This document shows, piece by piece, positions 40,666 to 50,338 of a stretch of DNA of 64,000 nt. Position 1 is the first letter of the stretch. Each line of letters opens with the position of its first letter. A program made the translations under genes and the position numbers. This stretch comes from Acinetobacter sp. WCHA55. Lineage in GTDB: Bacteria > Pseudomonadota > Gammaproteobacteria > Pseudomonadales > Moraxellaceae. The stretch is taken from positions 186,001 through 250,000 of the forward strand of contig NZ_CP032285.1 in the NCBI RefSeq assembly GCF_002165305.2, in the 5' to 3' direction. The notes below the pieces were generated by a model that saw only the letters and a list, made by a program, of their open reading frames with translations, had not been told where the DNA came from and searched no databases.

Positions 40666-42332
40666 TGTATAAATCTTACGGCACCATTTCTCGTCAAGAA
40701 AAAAACTGGCACATTGAATGTGAACCACATGTTAAAACACGACTTAAGCGTGTATTCCCAAAAGTCAGCCAACATGCATCAAAATTTATTGAGTTAAGCG
40801 ATACGCCGTCTAATTGTCACGACCTACTTTGGTTTATTGAACGTTATCCAATGCGTGTTGATGATCTTAAATACATGAAAGCGCAATCTAAGGCTTATGT
40901 GTCGCTAAAAGAAGATATTTTGGATGTGATGGACTATAAACGTCCGATCAAAACATTTGATCTTGCTGTGCCTCCATATGAGTATCAAAGAGCAGCTGCA
41001 GATCTACTACTTAATGTTAAAGGTTTGCTCTTGGGGGATGATTTGGGCCTTGGCAAAACAGCGAGTGGAATATGTCCGATGATTCTACCTGAATCGCTCC
41101 CGGCGCTTTTTGTGACAATGACACATCTTCCAATGCAAATTAAGAATGAAATTGAACGCTTTGCTCCGCACCTAAAATGTCACATCCTAAAGAAAGCATC
41201 GCCTTATCCATTGCACAAAGAGGGTGAAGCAGCACCCGATGTCATTATCACCAGTTATTCAAAGTTGAACGGTTGGGCTGAATATCTTGCCGGAAAGATT
41301 AAGTACGTAGTGTTTGACGAGATCCAAGAGTTACGGACTGGCTATACATCGCAAAAGTATTCCGCTGCTAAACTCATTAGTGACCAAGCTGAATTACGCC
41401 TCGGTCTATCAGCTACACCGATTTATAACTACGGTGATGAATTCTACAACATCATTGAAATATTGCGTCCAGATAGCTTAGGTACCGCTACTGAATTCGC
41501 TCGTGAGTGGTGTTCACAAGAAAAACGTATTAATGATCCTAAAGCGTTTGGGATGTTTTTACGTGATGAAGGTCTAATGTTGCGCCGTACTCGAGCAGAT
41601 GTAAATCGAGAGTTACCGCCAGTACAAATCATCCCTCAATATGTCGAAAGCGATCCTAAAGTACTGGATCAAATTAAGGGCAAGGCAATGGAACTGGCAA
41701 AAGTAATTTTAAGCTCTACTCAGGAATTCCAAGGGCAAAAGCTTCGTGCGACAGAAGAATTCAATATTATGATGCGCCAAGCAACAGGTATCGCCAAAGC
41801 GCCGTATGTCGCTGAGTTCGTGCGTATGCTTGTTGAGTCTGGTGAATCAGTCATGCTTTATGGTTGGCATCGAGATGTGTACAACATTTGGCTAGAACGC
41901 TTGGCTGAATTCAATCCTGTTATGTATACAGGCACGGAAGGACCTGCAGCTAAGGAACGTTCTAAACAAGCATTCTTGAATGATGAAAGCAAAGTCTTCA
42001 TTAGTTCATTACGTTCATCTGCCGGGCTTGATGGCTTGCAGTACCACTCAAAATGCAAAACATTTGTGTTTGGTGAGTTGGATTGGTCGCCTGGTGTTCA
42101 TGATCAATGTATTGGTCGCTTAGACCGTGACGGTCAAATCAAACAGATCTCGGCATATTACTTGTTGGCTGATTCGGGTTCAGATCCAATTATTTCTGAT
42201 GTCTTAGGCATCAAAAAAGGCCAGTTGGAAGGAGTTAAAAACCCGAATGGCGAATTATTTGAACATTTAATTACGGACGGTGGCGGTATCAAGCGCTTAG
42301 CCGAACACATACTGAATAAGAAAGTTGCTTAA
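40665..42332 (+). CDS. SNF2-family DNA helicase/translocase
   Basis: 555 residues with full SNF2 motifs: Walker A GDDLGLGKT (124-132), DEIQ (218-221), LSATP, and in the second RecA domain SSLRSSAGLDGLQ and IGRLDRDGQ. Expected to move along double-stranded DNA using ATP. Third gene of a tight operon with a SprT protease and a PD-(D/E)XK nuclease. Confidence 0.9.
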   Translation: MYKSYGTISRQEKNWHIECEPHVKTRLKRVFPKVSQHASKFIELSDTPSNCHDLLWFIERYPMRVDDLKYMKAQSKAYVSLKEDILDVMDYKRPIKTFDLAVPPYEYQRAAADLLLNVKGLLLGDDLGLGKTASGICPMILPESLPALFVTMTHLPMQIKNEIERFAPHLKCHILKKASPYPLHKEGEAAPDVIITSYSKLNGWAEYLAGKIKYVVFDEIQELRTGYTSQKYSAAKLISDQAELRLGLSATPIYNYGDEFYNIIEILRPDSLGTATEFAREWCSQEKRINDPKAFGMFLRDEGLMLRRTRADVNRELPPVQIIPQYVESDPKVLDQIKGKAMELAKVILSSTQEFQGQKLRATEEFNIMMRQATGIAKAPYVAEFVRMLVESGESVMLYGWHRDVYNIWLERLAEFNPVMYTGTEGPAAKERSKQAFLNDESKVFISSLRSSAGLDGLQYHSKCKTFVFGELDWSPGVHDQCIGRLDRDGQIKQISAYYLLADSGSDPIISDVLGIKKGQLEGVKNPNGELFEHLITDGGGIKRLAEHILNKKVA

Positions 42333-42342
42333 GAGAAACCTT

Positions 42343-42806
42343 ATGACTGAACTTTACCTAGCTTGTTTTAGAGATAATGTCGGCTCAAATATTGGGTGGC
42401 CTGGTTTTAACGGAAAGGGCTATACAACGAATGTTGTCAAGCGCACGTATATACTTTAGAGCAAGCTCAGGTAGCATGGGATAACGCACGGTCCATAGAT
42501 CAACCGATCGCCGTGCACCACGTTCGCAAACATATTGTATGAAAGGTGGACTATCAATATATTCCCTCGATCTCACAAATAGATGATCCTTATATCAAGT
42601 ATGTGGCGCTTGAAAAGGATAATTTAGGTTTATTCTGCGATGGAAATGACGTCTTTTGGTTAGACTTTGCCACGGGCAAAACCAGTACAGATTTTTCTTC
42701 TGCTACAAAACTTCGGTATGGCCAGGCCCTTTCGTTAAAAGATCGCTATATTCTTCTTCCTTTTGATATAGCCGATGCACATAAACGACCATGGTGCTAT
42801 TTATGA
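42343..42806 (+). pseudogene. Broken hypothetical gene with a frameshift and a stop
   Basis: A single ancestral protein can be followed from MTELYLACFRDNVGSNIGW to DAHKRPWCYL. A one-base loss near 42441 moves the frame (VVK then AHVYTLEQAQVAWDNARS). A TGA at 42539-42541, probably from TGG, interrupts it before KVDYQYIPS. The remaining start for the C-terminal part is a GTG at 42546. It follows the SNF2 gene by 10 bp. Function unknown. Confidence 0.75.
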
Positions 42807-43640
42807 ATATTGAAATGCTTTTGTGTATGTCCAACTTAAATTGACCAACAAATTAGGTTCTTTATCCAAAGCGAATAGATCTGAATAAACATTAAAGTTT
42901 TTACCCAAAAATGCATTGTGTAAGAAGTGAATAAGGTCTAGATCCACGTAGTTAACCGTAGACACAATCTTTAAGTATTCAGACAAAGCTTTAAACATCG
43001 GTGTTAGCTCTGCGATGGCACGGCTAAACCGCTGTTCTGATTTATGCTCTCTATATTTTTCAAAGCCATTTTTCAAAATCCTTTTGAGCTCTGCATCATC
43101 AAATGGAATATTTGAATAAAACTCACCAGTACTAAGATCTCCAAAATTAGACATAAAGTTATCAATCACGGGGAATTTACGTTCTAGAGATAAGCGCTGC
43201 GTTGATCTGATCAATTTAATGAATGAATAGAAAAACGGTAAGAAGCGTCTGTAGTAATCATAAATAACCTCTGCAAGCTTACGATCGCGAACATCAGCAT
43301 TGATGGCTACACATTTAGGATATTGCGTAACAAAAATGGGTTTCTGCAGATAAATGGCAAGGTCCTTAAACACCTCAACACCATTTAGGCGATTAGATTT
43401 AAGAAATGACCAATCTACCAAGTCATAATCAACTGCACGAATCTCTCTTAGATTTAATTCATCAAACTTAAAGTTGAGTAGGCGTAGGTAATCTACAAAA
43501 TTAGCCAAGTACCATGGCTGAGTTTTATTGATGTTGTATTCAGGATGACTATCAATGTCCAAGTGATTTAATAAATTGGTCCACGACTTGTCAATTCCAG
43601 CCAAATTAACTTTTTTGTCTATTCGATCAGGGGTAAGCAT
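42801..43640 (-). CDS. Hypothetical protein
   Basis: 279 residues, helical, no recognised family. Start at ATG 43640 (MLTPDRIDKKVNLAG) with TTGGGATTACT upstream; the longer frame to 43748 is less likely. Converges on and overlaps the broken gene by 6 bp. Confidence 0.65.
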   Translation of the reverse strand: MLTPDRIDKKVNLAGIDKSWTNLLNHLDIDSHPEYNINKTQPWYLANFVDYLRLLNFKFDELNLREIRAVDYDLVDWSFLKSNRLNGVEVFKDLAIYLQKPIFVTQYPKCVAINADVRDRKLAEVIYDYYRRFLPFFYSFIKLIRSTQRLSLERKFPVIDNFMSNFGDLSTGEFYSNIPFDDAELKRILKNGFEKYREHKSEQRFSRAIAELTPMFKALSEYLKIVSTVNYVDLDLIHFLHNAFLGKNFNVYSDLFALDKEPNLLVNLSWTYTKAFQYS

Positions 43641-43841
43641 AGTAATCCCAATTGTATATACTAATTCGTAAGAAATTAGATACATTGTATCAATAATTCC
43701 TAGAATAAATATTCTTTTAAATTTTTTATCAATTCTAATTCGCCACACAACAAAAATGCTTATTTACTGAGCTAAAAACTTATATCTAATTAATTAAAAC
43801 CCTATATAATTATTTTAATACTCTAATTCGAGTGAGTTGTT

Positions 43842-44492
43842 ATGATTAGTGATCCAATCGAAATCGCAAAATTAAAACAAAGCATCTTAGATTTAAGAAA
43901 CAATATTTTTCCTCCACAAAACCTTTTAACGGTTGATGGATTACCAATTTATTATGGTGAGAAAAAGTTTGTTGATGAATATCTTGCACAATGGATGGAC
44001 TTTTATCAAAAAGCATTAGAACTTTCTAGTCCTTTTGGTGATCCTATTGATTTGTCCGAAATAAATGAAATTCATTTGCCTGTGCATTTTAATTTGCCCG
44101 TGTTTGCTCGTAATGTCACTCGCATGATTTTAAATAAAACACTGGCCAAGGAATCTATTACTTTTCGTTCAAGTGCAGATCTGTTTGAGAAGTGCGGATA
44201 CTTCAATCGTGAATATACGGATTTAATTTATGAGTACTTTGATCGTGATGAAGATAACGTATTGGTCGGGCATCGACCGTATAACGATATTCGTGCGTAC
44301 TTGTTTTATGCCGGCGATGAAGAGCGTCATCGCACGAGATTTTATAACTCTGGACTGGTGCTCGGTTATCCCGAAGGTTGGAATAGCATTGAGATCTTAG
44401 ATAATCGTAACAACACCCGAAAACAGCGTAGTGATGCTTATACAAACCCTTTAGCGAAAAATAACACATGGTTCATCTACAAGAAGCTGTAA
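43842..44492 (+). CDS. Hypothetical protein
   Basis: 216 residues, no recognised family. Overlaps the start of the TraX-like gene by 25 bp, so it is probably cotranscribed. Could be transfer-related by position only. Confidence 0.65.
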   Translation: MISDPIEIAKLKQSILDLRNNIFPPQNLLTVDGLPIYYGEKKFVDEYLAQWMDFYQKALELSSPFGDPIDLSEINEIHLPVHFNLPVFARNVTRMILNKTLAKESITFRSSADLFEKCGYFNREYTDLIYEYFDRDEDNVLVGHRPYNDIRAYLFYAGDEERHRTRFYNSGLVLGYPEGWNSIEILDNRNNTRKQRSDAYTNPLAKNNTWFIYKKL

Positions 44493-45259
44493 TTAGCCAA
44501 AGCGCCGTGCGAGATCGCAATAGAGCCTTGGATCTATTGAAGTGGATTGCGATTGTGACCATGGTTATTGACCACGCATCAATATTATTTCCTCAATATA
44601 ATCTGTTGTTGAGGACGATTGGCCGTTGTGCTTTTCCTATTTTTTGTATCATGCTTGCATTCAATTTGAACCAAGCTATTCCTAAAAAGAAAACCCATAC
44701 ATTAAAAAACTATTTTAAAAATTTGGCGTTGTTTTGTGTGCTATCAGAAGTACCGTATCAACTATTCAACCAAGAGCCATTTACAACACTGAACGTCATG
44801 CCTACGTTGCTTTTAGGATTTTTGCTTGTTGTATTGGGGGAATCTAAACATAAATATGCAACGCTGCAGTTTGTCTCTCTGTTAGTCGTGACCACATTGC
44901 TATCTAATTTTATTATGTATAGCGTGTGGGGCGTTTTATTAATTGTATTCCTGTATTTATTCTTTAAAACAACCAACGTTCGTTCTAAGAAATACTTTTT
45001 AATGATCAGCGTCTTGCTCACTTCATTGGCCAACATTTTCAACTGGTTGATTGGTGGCTACTATACGGATATGACTACATATTCTTTGGCATTCTCATTT
45101 GCTGTCAGTAGCGCCATTGCAACGTATATTGGTGCACAATTCCTACTGAAAGGACAGCACATGAATATACCTTTTGAAGTACCGCCAGTGGGCAAGTGGG
45201 CGTACTGGTTCTATCCAGTACATCTCGTCATCATTTGGATTCTTTTTAAATTTGCATAA
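44468..45259 (+). CDS. traX: TraX-family membrane acetyltransferase
   Basis: 263 residues with about eight membrane helices. The opening RALDLLKWIAIVTMVIDHA and GRCAFPIFCIMLAFNL match TraX, which N-acetylates F-type pilin. Placement near a transglycosylase and other exported proteins supports a transfer role. Exact pilin substrate is not visible in the window. Confidence 0.85.
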   Translation: MVHLQEAVISQSAVRDRNRALDLLKWIAIVTMVIDHASILFPQYNLLLRTIGRCAFPIFCIMLAFNLNQAIPKKKTHTLKNYFKNLALFCVLSEVPYQLFNQEPFTTLNVMPTLLLGFLLVVLGESKHKYATLQFVSLLVVTTLLSNFIMYSVWGVLLIVFLYLFFKTTNVRSKKYFLMISVLLTSLANIFNWLIGGYYTDMTTYSLAFSFAVSSAIATYIGAQFLLKGQHMNIPFEVPPVGKWAYWFYPVHLVIIWILFKFA

Positions 45260-45276
45260 TAAATTTAGGCTCAAAA

Positions 45277-45314
45277 AAAGCACCAAAGTATTTATGACTA
45301 AGGTGCTTTTTTAT
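45277..45314. terminator. Bidirectional terminator after traX
   Basis: AAAAGCACC and GGTGCTTTT stem between convergent genes, with A and T tracts on both sides. Confidence 0.8.
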
Positions 45315-45327
45315 TGCTTAATCAGCG

Positions 45328-46074
45328 TTATTCGCTAGATCCAGCATCTAAACCGAATGAGCTAATTTCTTGCTGTCTTTCTTGCTCAGCTGCTTGTTCT
45401 GGTAATGCTTGTGGAGTAGGTGCACCAGCTTGGTTATTTTGTTGATCATATTGATTCAGCAATTGCTTTAATGCTTCAGGATCTTGAGCAATTTGATTCG
45501 CAATTTCTAATGTTGGGTCCTGTTGTTTTTTACCAGCAACATAACCAAAAATAGCCAAACCAATGAAAGCAGCGAAGAAAGTGGCAAGTACGATCAGTAC
45601 AAACTTACCAATAATGCTACCTTTGAAGCGTTCAAACCAAGTTTCATCTTCATAGTGGTAAGGTTGGTTAATGTTTTGGCAACCATCACTAAATGCATCC
45701 ATCCACGCATTACGAACCAATTGTTTAATTTGTTCTGTTTGCGGTAAATGACCTTTTTTAACCACGTTTACTTTGATTTTTGGCTCTGCTAATACAAAAC
45801 GTTTTTCTTCACCATTACCTAGTGTATTAACGAGCTCTACGGTACCAGAACAAGTGAAATAACGACCAACATCATTGTTTTCTAAAGTATCAAAACCACT
45901 GATTTGTATTGTTAACTCTTTAAGATCGGCATTCGGGATTTTTATATTTTTAGGTTGACGATTCAAATCTTCAGAATCCGTATCAACTGAGATTGTTAAA
46001 AGGTCATTGTTACTAAAAATTGAAACAAGAGGGTCGTGAGATAGAATGTCTTTTTGCTTCTTAATTAAACTCAC
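45328..46074 (-). CDS. Single-pass membrane protein
   Basis: 248 residues: soluble N-terminal part, one membrane helix (FVLIVLATFFAAFIGLAIFG) and a Gln/Ala-rich tail. No family recognised. Possibly transfer-related by position. Confidence 0.6.
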   Translation of the reverse strand: MSLIKKQKDILSHDPLVSIFSNNDLLTISVDTDSEDLNRQPKNIKIPNADLKELTIQISGFDTLENNDVGRYFTCSGTVELVNTLGNGEEKRFVLAEPKIKVNVVKKGHLPQTEQIKQLVRNAWMDAFSDGCQNINQPYHYEDETWFERFKGSIIGKFVLIVLATFFAAFIGLAIFGYVAGKKQQDPTLEIANQIAQDPEALKQLLNQYDQQNNQAGAPTPQALPEQAAEQERQQEISSFGLDAGSSE

Positions 46075-46160
46075 AATGTATCACCAGTTAAAATAGAAAT
46101 TAAAAGTATTATATTTTAAAAAAGGGTTTTAGTGATAGTTTATTTTATGTTTAACGTAAA

Positions 46161-46188
46161 AAAAGCCACTTTTAAGAAAGTGGCTTTT
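46161..46188 (-). terminator. Terminator of 46193-46933
   Basis: AAAAGCCACTTT and AAAGTGGCTTTT stem followed by TTTTTT on the minus strand. Confidence 0.85.
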
Positions 46189-46192
46189 AGGT

Positions 46193-46933
46193 TTAAGGGA
46201 GATAGTTATTATTTATAAAATATTCCTTTTTAATTCTCTTAATCTCCATGCCTTTGTCTAAAAGCAATTTAAACTCATTAAAATCATCACGCATAAGCTT
46301 ATGAACCTTTAATGATTTTTGACTCTTAGCTTTGATGGCACTGTTGTATTGTACTGCAGCAACCAGATCGTAATGCTTATTTAGATCCAAACCATAAAGT
46401 GATGTTAATTTTTCAGAAATATAATCAAATATAACGGTCAAACAGATGACCTTATTGTTAGTGTTAGTCAGTATCTCTTCTGGAAATTCATTATTTCCCG
46501 AAGCTGCACTGGCTAAACGTGCCCATTCTGTCATGGGTAGGGAACCATCTTCACCAATCACGTTGATTAAGTTGTTTAAAAAGATAAAGCGGTGATTAAA
46601 AAACTTCACTTTGCTTTTTTGCAAAATTCTAAATGTATAAACGTTTGCCCAATACACAACATAGTTTTTAATCTTTAGACCATTGATTGAGTCTTGCGTT
46701 AATAAATCTTCATTGGTGATGCCATGATATTGAGTTGCTTCTTCAGTGACTTGTTTTTTTGGCTTCCAGTAGCTCTCTTCAGCATTATAAAGATACTGAA
46801 CCTGTTCTATTGATGATGTGCGGCACTTTTTAATACGCGTCAAAATAGACGACTTAATAATGTCAGGCACATCAACTGGATTCTTGACTTTGGCGGTAAA
46901 TTCCAGTGTGAGAAAACATAATGGTGCTGGCAT
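46193..46933 (-). CDS. Hypothetical protein, possibly a degenerate DEDDh exonuclease fold
   Basis: 246 residues. LTLEFTA near the N-terminus, YHGITNEDL and FFNHRFIFLNNLIN resemble, in order, motif I, the HGI segment and motif II of DnaQ-type exonucleases. The first catalytic Asp of motif I is Leu and other acidic residues are not evident, so it would be inactive if related. The similarity is weak and the call tentative. Confidence 0.45.
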   Translation of the reverse strand: MPAPLCFLTLEFTAKVKNPVDVPDIIKSSILTRIKKCRTSSIEQVQYLYNAEESYWKPKKQVTEEATQYHGITNEDLLTQDSINGLKIKNYVVYWANVYTFRILQKSKVKFFNHRFIFLNNLINVIGEDGSLPMTEWARLASAASGNNEFPEEILTNTNNKVICLTVIFDYISEKLTSLYGLDLNKHYDLVAAVQYNSAIKAKSQKSLKVHKLMRDDFNEFKLLLDKGMEIKRIKKEYFINNNYLP

Positions 46934-46967
46934 AGCTTGGCCTTTCTAATATCCCTTAATTTATAAC

Positions 46968-47507
46968 TTAAAACGTTCTATTTTCTGAATTGATATTCGC
47001 GAAATAAGGAACTAATTGCTTTTCTCGGTCATGAATGTATGCAGTTGATGACATATCCAATACCGCACCTGGTACATAAGTTAGGTTTAGATTGATATTT
47101 TCACCGTTACCATCGATCAAGACGCCATTAAACCGCGCTTTGTCTGAATCTCCTTTTACAAATAGCTGTTGGCCAACATAACCGGACAAGCTATTGATAT
47201 AGAGGTTTTTCATTTTTTCCGAAGATTGCAAAGCATTTATATAGAGAAGATCCATAATTTTTTCTTCTCCATTTTGATTTCTAATTTTTACTGTTTTTGG
47301 ACCAACAACATCCACAATTGTAGCAATCCATAAGTCATGATGTTCAACTTCCCAACCATTGTAGCGACTTTCAATCCAATCGGGGCTTAAGAGTCTTGGC
47401 TTAAAGGGGTAGGAGTAGATTTTGAATATTAAGATCGAAACCACAATTATGATTGGCAAGCCAAAACATATTTTTATTTTATGTTTTTTAAAAGCACTGT
47501 TAAACAT
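46968..47507 (-). CDS. Membrane-anchored SNase-like fold, catalytic residues lost
   Basis: 179 residues with an N-terminal membrane helix. The outside part follows the pattern of staphylococcal nuclease: IVDVVGPKTVKIRNQNG and a KARFNGVLI strand. The canonical DGDT, APE and DRYGR elements are GPKT, ALQ and KARFN, so the active site looks dead. An intact secreted SNase is encoded at 49827. Start 47507 or 47537. Confidence 0.6.
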   Translation of the reverse strand: MFNSAFKKHKIKICFGLPIIIVVSILIFKIYSYPFKPRLLSPDWIESRYNGWEVEHHDLWIATIVDVVGPKTVKIRNQNGEEKIMDLLYINALQSSEKMKNLYINSLSGYVGQQLFVKGDSDKARFNGVLIDGNGENINLNLTYVPGAVLDMSSTAYIHDREKQLVPYFANINSENRTF

Positions 47508-47587
47508 AACCGTATATACCAAAAAATTTAAAATCATTTTAACTTAAAATAATAAGTTTGTATTGGTTAAAACCATTGATATATCAA

Positions 47588-48010
47588 TTATTCATCACTG
47601 TTATAGGTATAGCCATCATCACTACTGCGATCTTTACCTACTAATAATGCTTCAATACGCTTAGCTTCAGCTATTGTTCTGAGTGCATTTTCCTTTTTTT
47701 CTTGTCGTTCTGTATGTTTACGAATCGCTTCAAGAACCTCAGGAGATAAGGCGTTTTCAGGTTGTTGTTCTTGGGCTTCAGGCTCGGAAGCACTTGCTTC
47801 TTCAGCCTTTATAGGTTGGTCTTTTTTCTTAGGATCTACCAAGTCATAAAACACAAGTTCTTTTGATTCACTCGTTGCCGATTCGTCTAAAAACTTCTGT
47901 TCTTGACCTTTTAATGGATCTTGTTCATTTGGAGTATTAGAGTTATTACAGGCACTTAAAAGGGTGGAAATTAAAATAACCGTTGCGAAAATAAAAAGGG
48001 TTTTAGACAC
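47588..48010 (-). CDS. Putative lipoprotein
   Basis: 140 residues. The signal ends in lipobox LSAC (LFIFATVILISTLLSAC). The mature part is highly charged with a Glu-rich stretch. Typical of small conjugation-region lipoproteins, but no family recognised. Confidence 0.7.
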   Translation of the reverse strand: MSKTLFIFATVILISTLLSACNNSNTPNEQDPLKGQEQKFLDESATSESKELVFYDLVDPKKKDQPIKAEEASASEPEAQEQQPENALSPEVLEAIRKHTERQEKKENALRTIAEAKRIEALLVGKDRSSDDGYTYNSDE

Positions 48011-48069
48011 GTTGAAAATCCTTTAATATAATAACGTATTCTACATAATAAAAGTCCGTAGGTAAAAGT

Positions 48070-48876
48070 ATGTCTTCAGATAAAAATAGTTCTGATAGTG
48101 CTACACAAAAGGTAAATATTACCAATGAGGTTTTAGATGAAGCTGCCATTAAACAGGCAATTGAAGCTAGTCAACCCCGTAAATCAGGTATTTTAAAGCG
48201 AGTCTTTTTTGATTTCGGGCGTAAAACCCACTGGAGTTCAGCTAGAAAAGGGTTTTTACCGCATTTATCTAATATTAGATCAATGCTGTCTCCAACATGC
48301 CCCGAATGCGGTAAATCGATTTTAATGCATGACAACAGGATTCCACGTTCTTATAAAGGCAACGTGAATTGGGTATGTGCACACCCTTTATGTGAATATG
48401 AAATTGTCGCACCTAACAATTTTAAACAACTGAAAAGACTCATTGCTAATACTCACTACCCAAGAGGGCAAGAACGTTTAGCTTCAATGAGTAATGATGA
48501 AATAGACAAGCTTGTTAAAAACCATCAGTTTTCGTCTTATTTGTATTTAGCATTATCTATGTTTACAGGCTTGTACGTAGTTTATATGTTCTTTAAAGCG
48601 CTATATCCAATGCTTGTTGTACCAGGTGTATTATTGGTGTTTTATCTATACATGGTTAGCATCAATTCAGCTTATCGTGCGTGGCAAGTCCGTACTGGTC
48701 TTTTATTTTTACCGAATGCGCCATTCTTGGCATGGTTCCGCTATGCGCCAAAAAAATATAGCTTATCGTGGTATGACGGCAAAAACCCATTGCCAGTTGA
48801 AACACTGAATAAGTTAGCTGACCGTAAACAGCACCTAATCGACAATTTCAACAACAACGATAAAGGTGCTGATTAA
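48070..48876 (+). CDS. Membrane protein with zinc-ribbon-like motif
   Basis: 268 residues. CPECGKSI and a later CAHPLCEYE form a cysteine cluster in the N-terminal half; two membrane helices follow (LYLALSMFTGLYVVYMFF and a VVPGVLLVFYLYMV segment). It ends 2 bp before the transglycosylase start, so the two are likely coupled. Confidence 0.7.
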   Translation: MSSDKNSSDSATQKVNITNEVLDEAAIKQAIEASQPRKSGILKRVFFDFGRKTHWSSARKGFLPHLSNIRSMLSPTCPECGKSILMHDNRIPRSYKGNVNWVCAHPLCEYEIVAPNNFKQLKRLIANTHYPRGQERLASMSNDEIDKLVKNHQFSSYLYLALSMFTGLYVVYMFFKALYPMLVVPGVLLVFYLYMVSINSAYRAWQVRTGLLFLPNAPFLAWFRYAPKKYSLSWYDGKNPLPVETLNKLADRKQHLIDNFNNNDKGAD

Positions 48877-48877
48877 T

Positions 48878-49741
48878 ATGCTGTTAAAACCAACGCTATT
48901 TGCGACTCTATTAGGATCAAGCGTTGCTTATGCTCAATTGCCTCAAAGTTCTGAGGCTCTAGGTGCATATGCAAACCATGTCAATTCTAATGGATCAAGT
49001 ACACCATATCGACCATTTCAGGTCATGACCAACACTCAGCAAGAAACGGCGCCAGCAAAGCCAAGAGGATTTACGAGTCGTTACTTGGGCGTGAAGTACA
49101 CACCGCAAAAAACTGAAGAAACTCCGACTAGCACTGAGCGCACGGCAGTTGCACAAAATGGACCACAACCTAGTGGCCAGCAAGCACCAGCACCACAACA
49201 ACAACCCGTTCGCCAGAATATCCGTCCTGTTTCTTATACCTATCCAACTACGCAATACAATCAATACAACCAAGCGAGTGTATCTTACGATCAAACCGTA
49301 CCGGGTAGAGTCGCTACTTTGAGTTGTGTTATTCATGCTGCGCGGTCAGAAGGTGTTCCGCTGTATGTTTTATTGGGTATACATAGCAAAGAGCGTGGTA
49401 CCAATGGACAAACAGCGCAAAACAAAAACCGTTCATTGGATATGGGGCAATTCCAAATCAATTCCATGCACTTTAAACGTGGCGGTATGTTTGAAAATTA
49501 TAACAGCCATTATGTGCGTACTGATGGATGTCTGAATGCGCGACTTGCAGCCAAGATCTTGCGAAATCGATTAACCACAAAACCGTCAACCGATTTTTGG
49601 GTTAGAGCAGCTGCTTACCACTCATGGACGCCATCTTTTAATGCGATATATCGCAATGGCACGGCGAAACAACCTGGTTTAGTTGCGTATGCACTTCAAT
49701 GGAAAAAATGGCTTGAGAGAAAGGGGATAAATCCTAACTAA
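48878..49741 (+). CDS. Lysozyme-like transglycosylase, exported
   Basis: 287 residues with a signal peptide (LLKPTLFATLLGSSVAYA), a Gln/Pro-rich linker and a C-terminal SLT-type lysozyme-like domain (VPLYVLLGIHSKERG, SLDMGQFQINSMHF). It would cut peptidoglycan locally for a secretion or transfer machine. The motif around E is KERG instead of ESGG, common in conjugation-associated members. ATG 48878 has AAAGGTG upstream. Confidence 0.8.
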   Translation: MLLKPTLFATLLGSSVAYAQLPQSSEALGAYANHVNSNGSSTPYRPFQVMTNTQQETAPAKPRGFTSRYLGVKYTPQKTEETPTSTERTAVAQNGPQPSGQQAPAPQQQPVRQNIRPVSYTYPTTQYNQYNQASVSYDQTVPGRVATLSCVIHAARSEGVPLYVLLGIHSKERGTNGQTAQNKNRSLDMGQFQINSMHFKRGGMFENYNSHYVRTDGCLNARLAAKILRNRLTTKPSTDFWVRAAAYHSWTPSFNAIYRNGTAKQPGLVAYALQWKKWLERKGINPN

Positions 49742-49826
49742 TCAGCTGAATATATTTTTTAAGAAAAAAATTGCAGTTACGTAATGCGATACAATTTACC
49801 TATTCTTTACCCACTAAGGATTCAAA

Positions 49827-50333
49827 ATGAACCTTAATACAACTTTAAAAAGTTTAGCTTTAACCTTACCCATGTCTGTTGTTGCTACTGCAGCTCAAGC
49901 CGATTTTGTTGGCAAAGTTGTACGTATTTCTGACGGCGACACTATCACCGTTTTAAACAACAACAATGAGCAGATCCGTGTTCGCTTCAACCAGATTGAT
50001 GCACCAGAAAAAAGTCAAGCTTTTGGTCAGAAATCGCGTCAGAACATCAGTTTCTTGCATGAAACGATTGTGTATGTGCAAGAAAATAGTAAGGACCGCT
50101 ACGGTCGTACTCTTGGTACCATTTTTCAGATGCGTACAAACCAAGTGCCCAACTTAAACATCGTGAATAGTGTTAACTATAAGCAAGTTAAAGATGGCTA
50201 TGCATGGGCTTATCGTGAATATCTCAAAGATAAAATTATTTTGAGTGCTGAAAGCAACGCACGTTCTCAACGCCTTGGTTTATGGGCTGATCCAAACCCT
50301 GTTTATCCAAGCCAGTACCGTCACAATAAGTAA
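49827..50333 (+). CDS. Secreted thermonuclease (SNase family)
   Basis: 168 residues with a signal peptide (SVVATAAQA). DGDTITV, DAPEKSQAFG and DRYGRTLG carry the conserved acidic and arginine residues of staphylococcal nuclease. Probable periplasmic or extracellular DNA/RNA nuclease. Such genes are frequent on conjugative plasmids. Confidence 0.88.
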   Translation: MNLNTTLKSLALTLPMSVVATAAQADFVGKVVRISDGDTITVLNNNNEQIRVRFNQIDAPEKSQAFGQKSRQNISFLHETIVYVQENSKDRYGRTLGTIFQMRTNQVPNLNIVNSVNYKQVKDGYAWAYREYLKDKIILSAESNARSQRLGLWADPNPVYPSQYRHNK

Positions 50334-50338
50334 TATTG

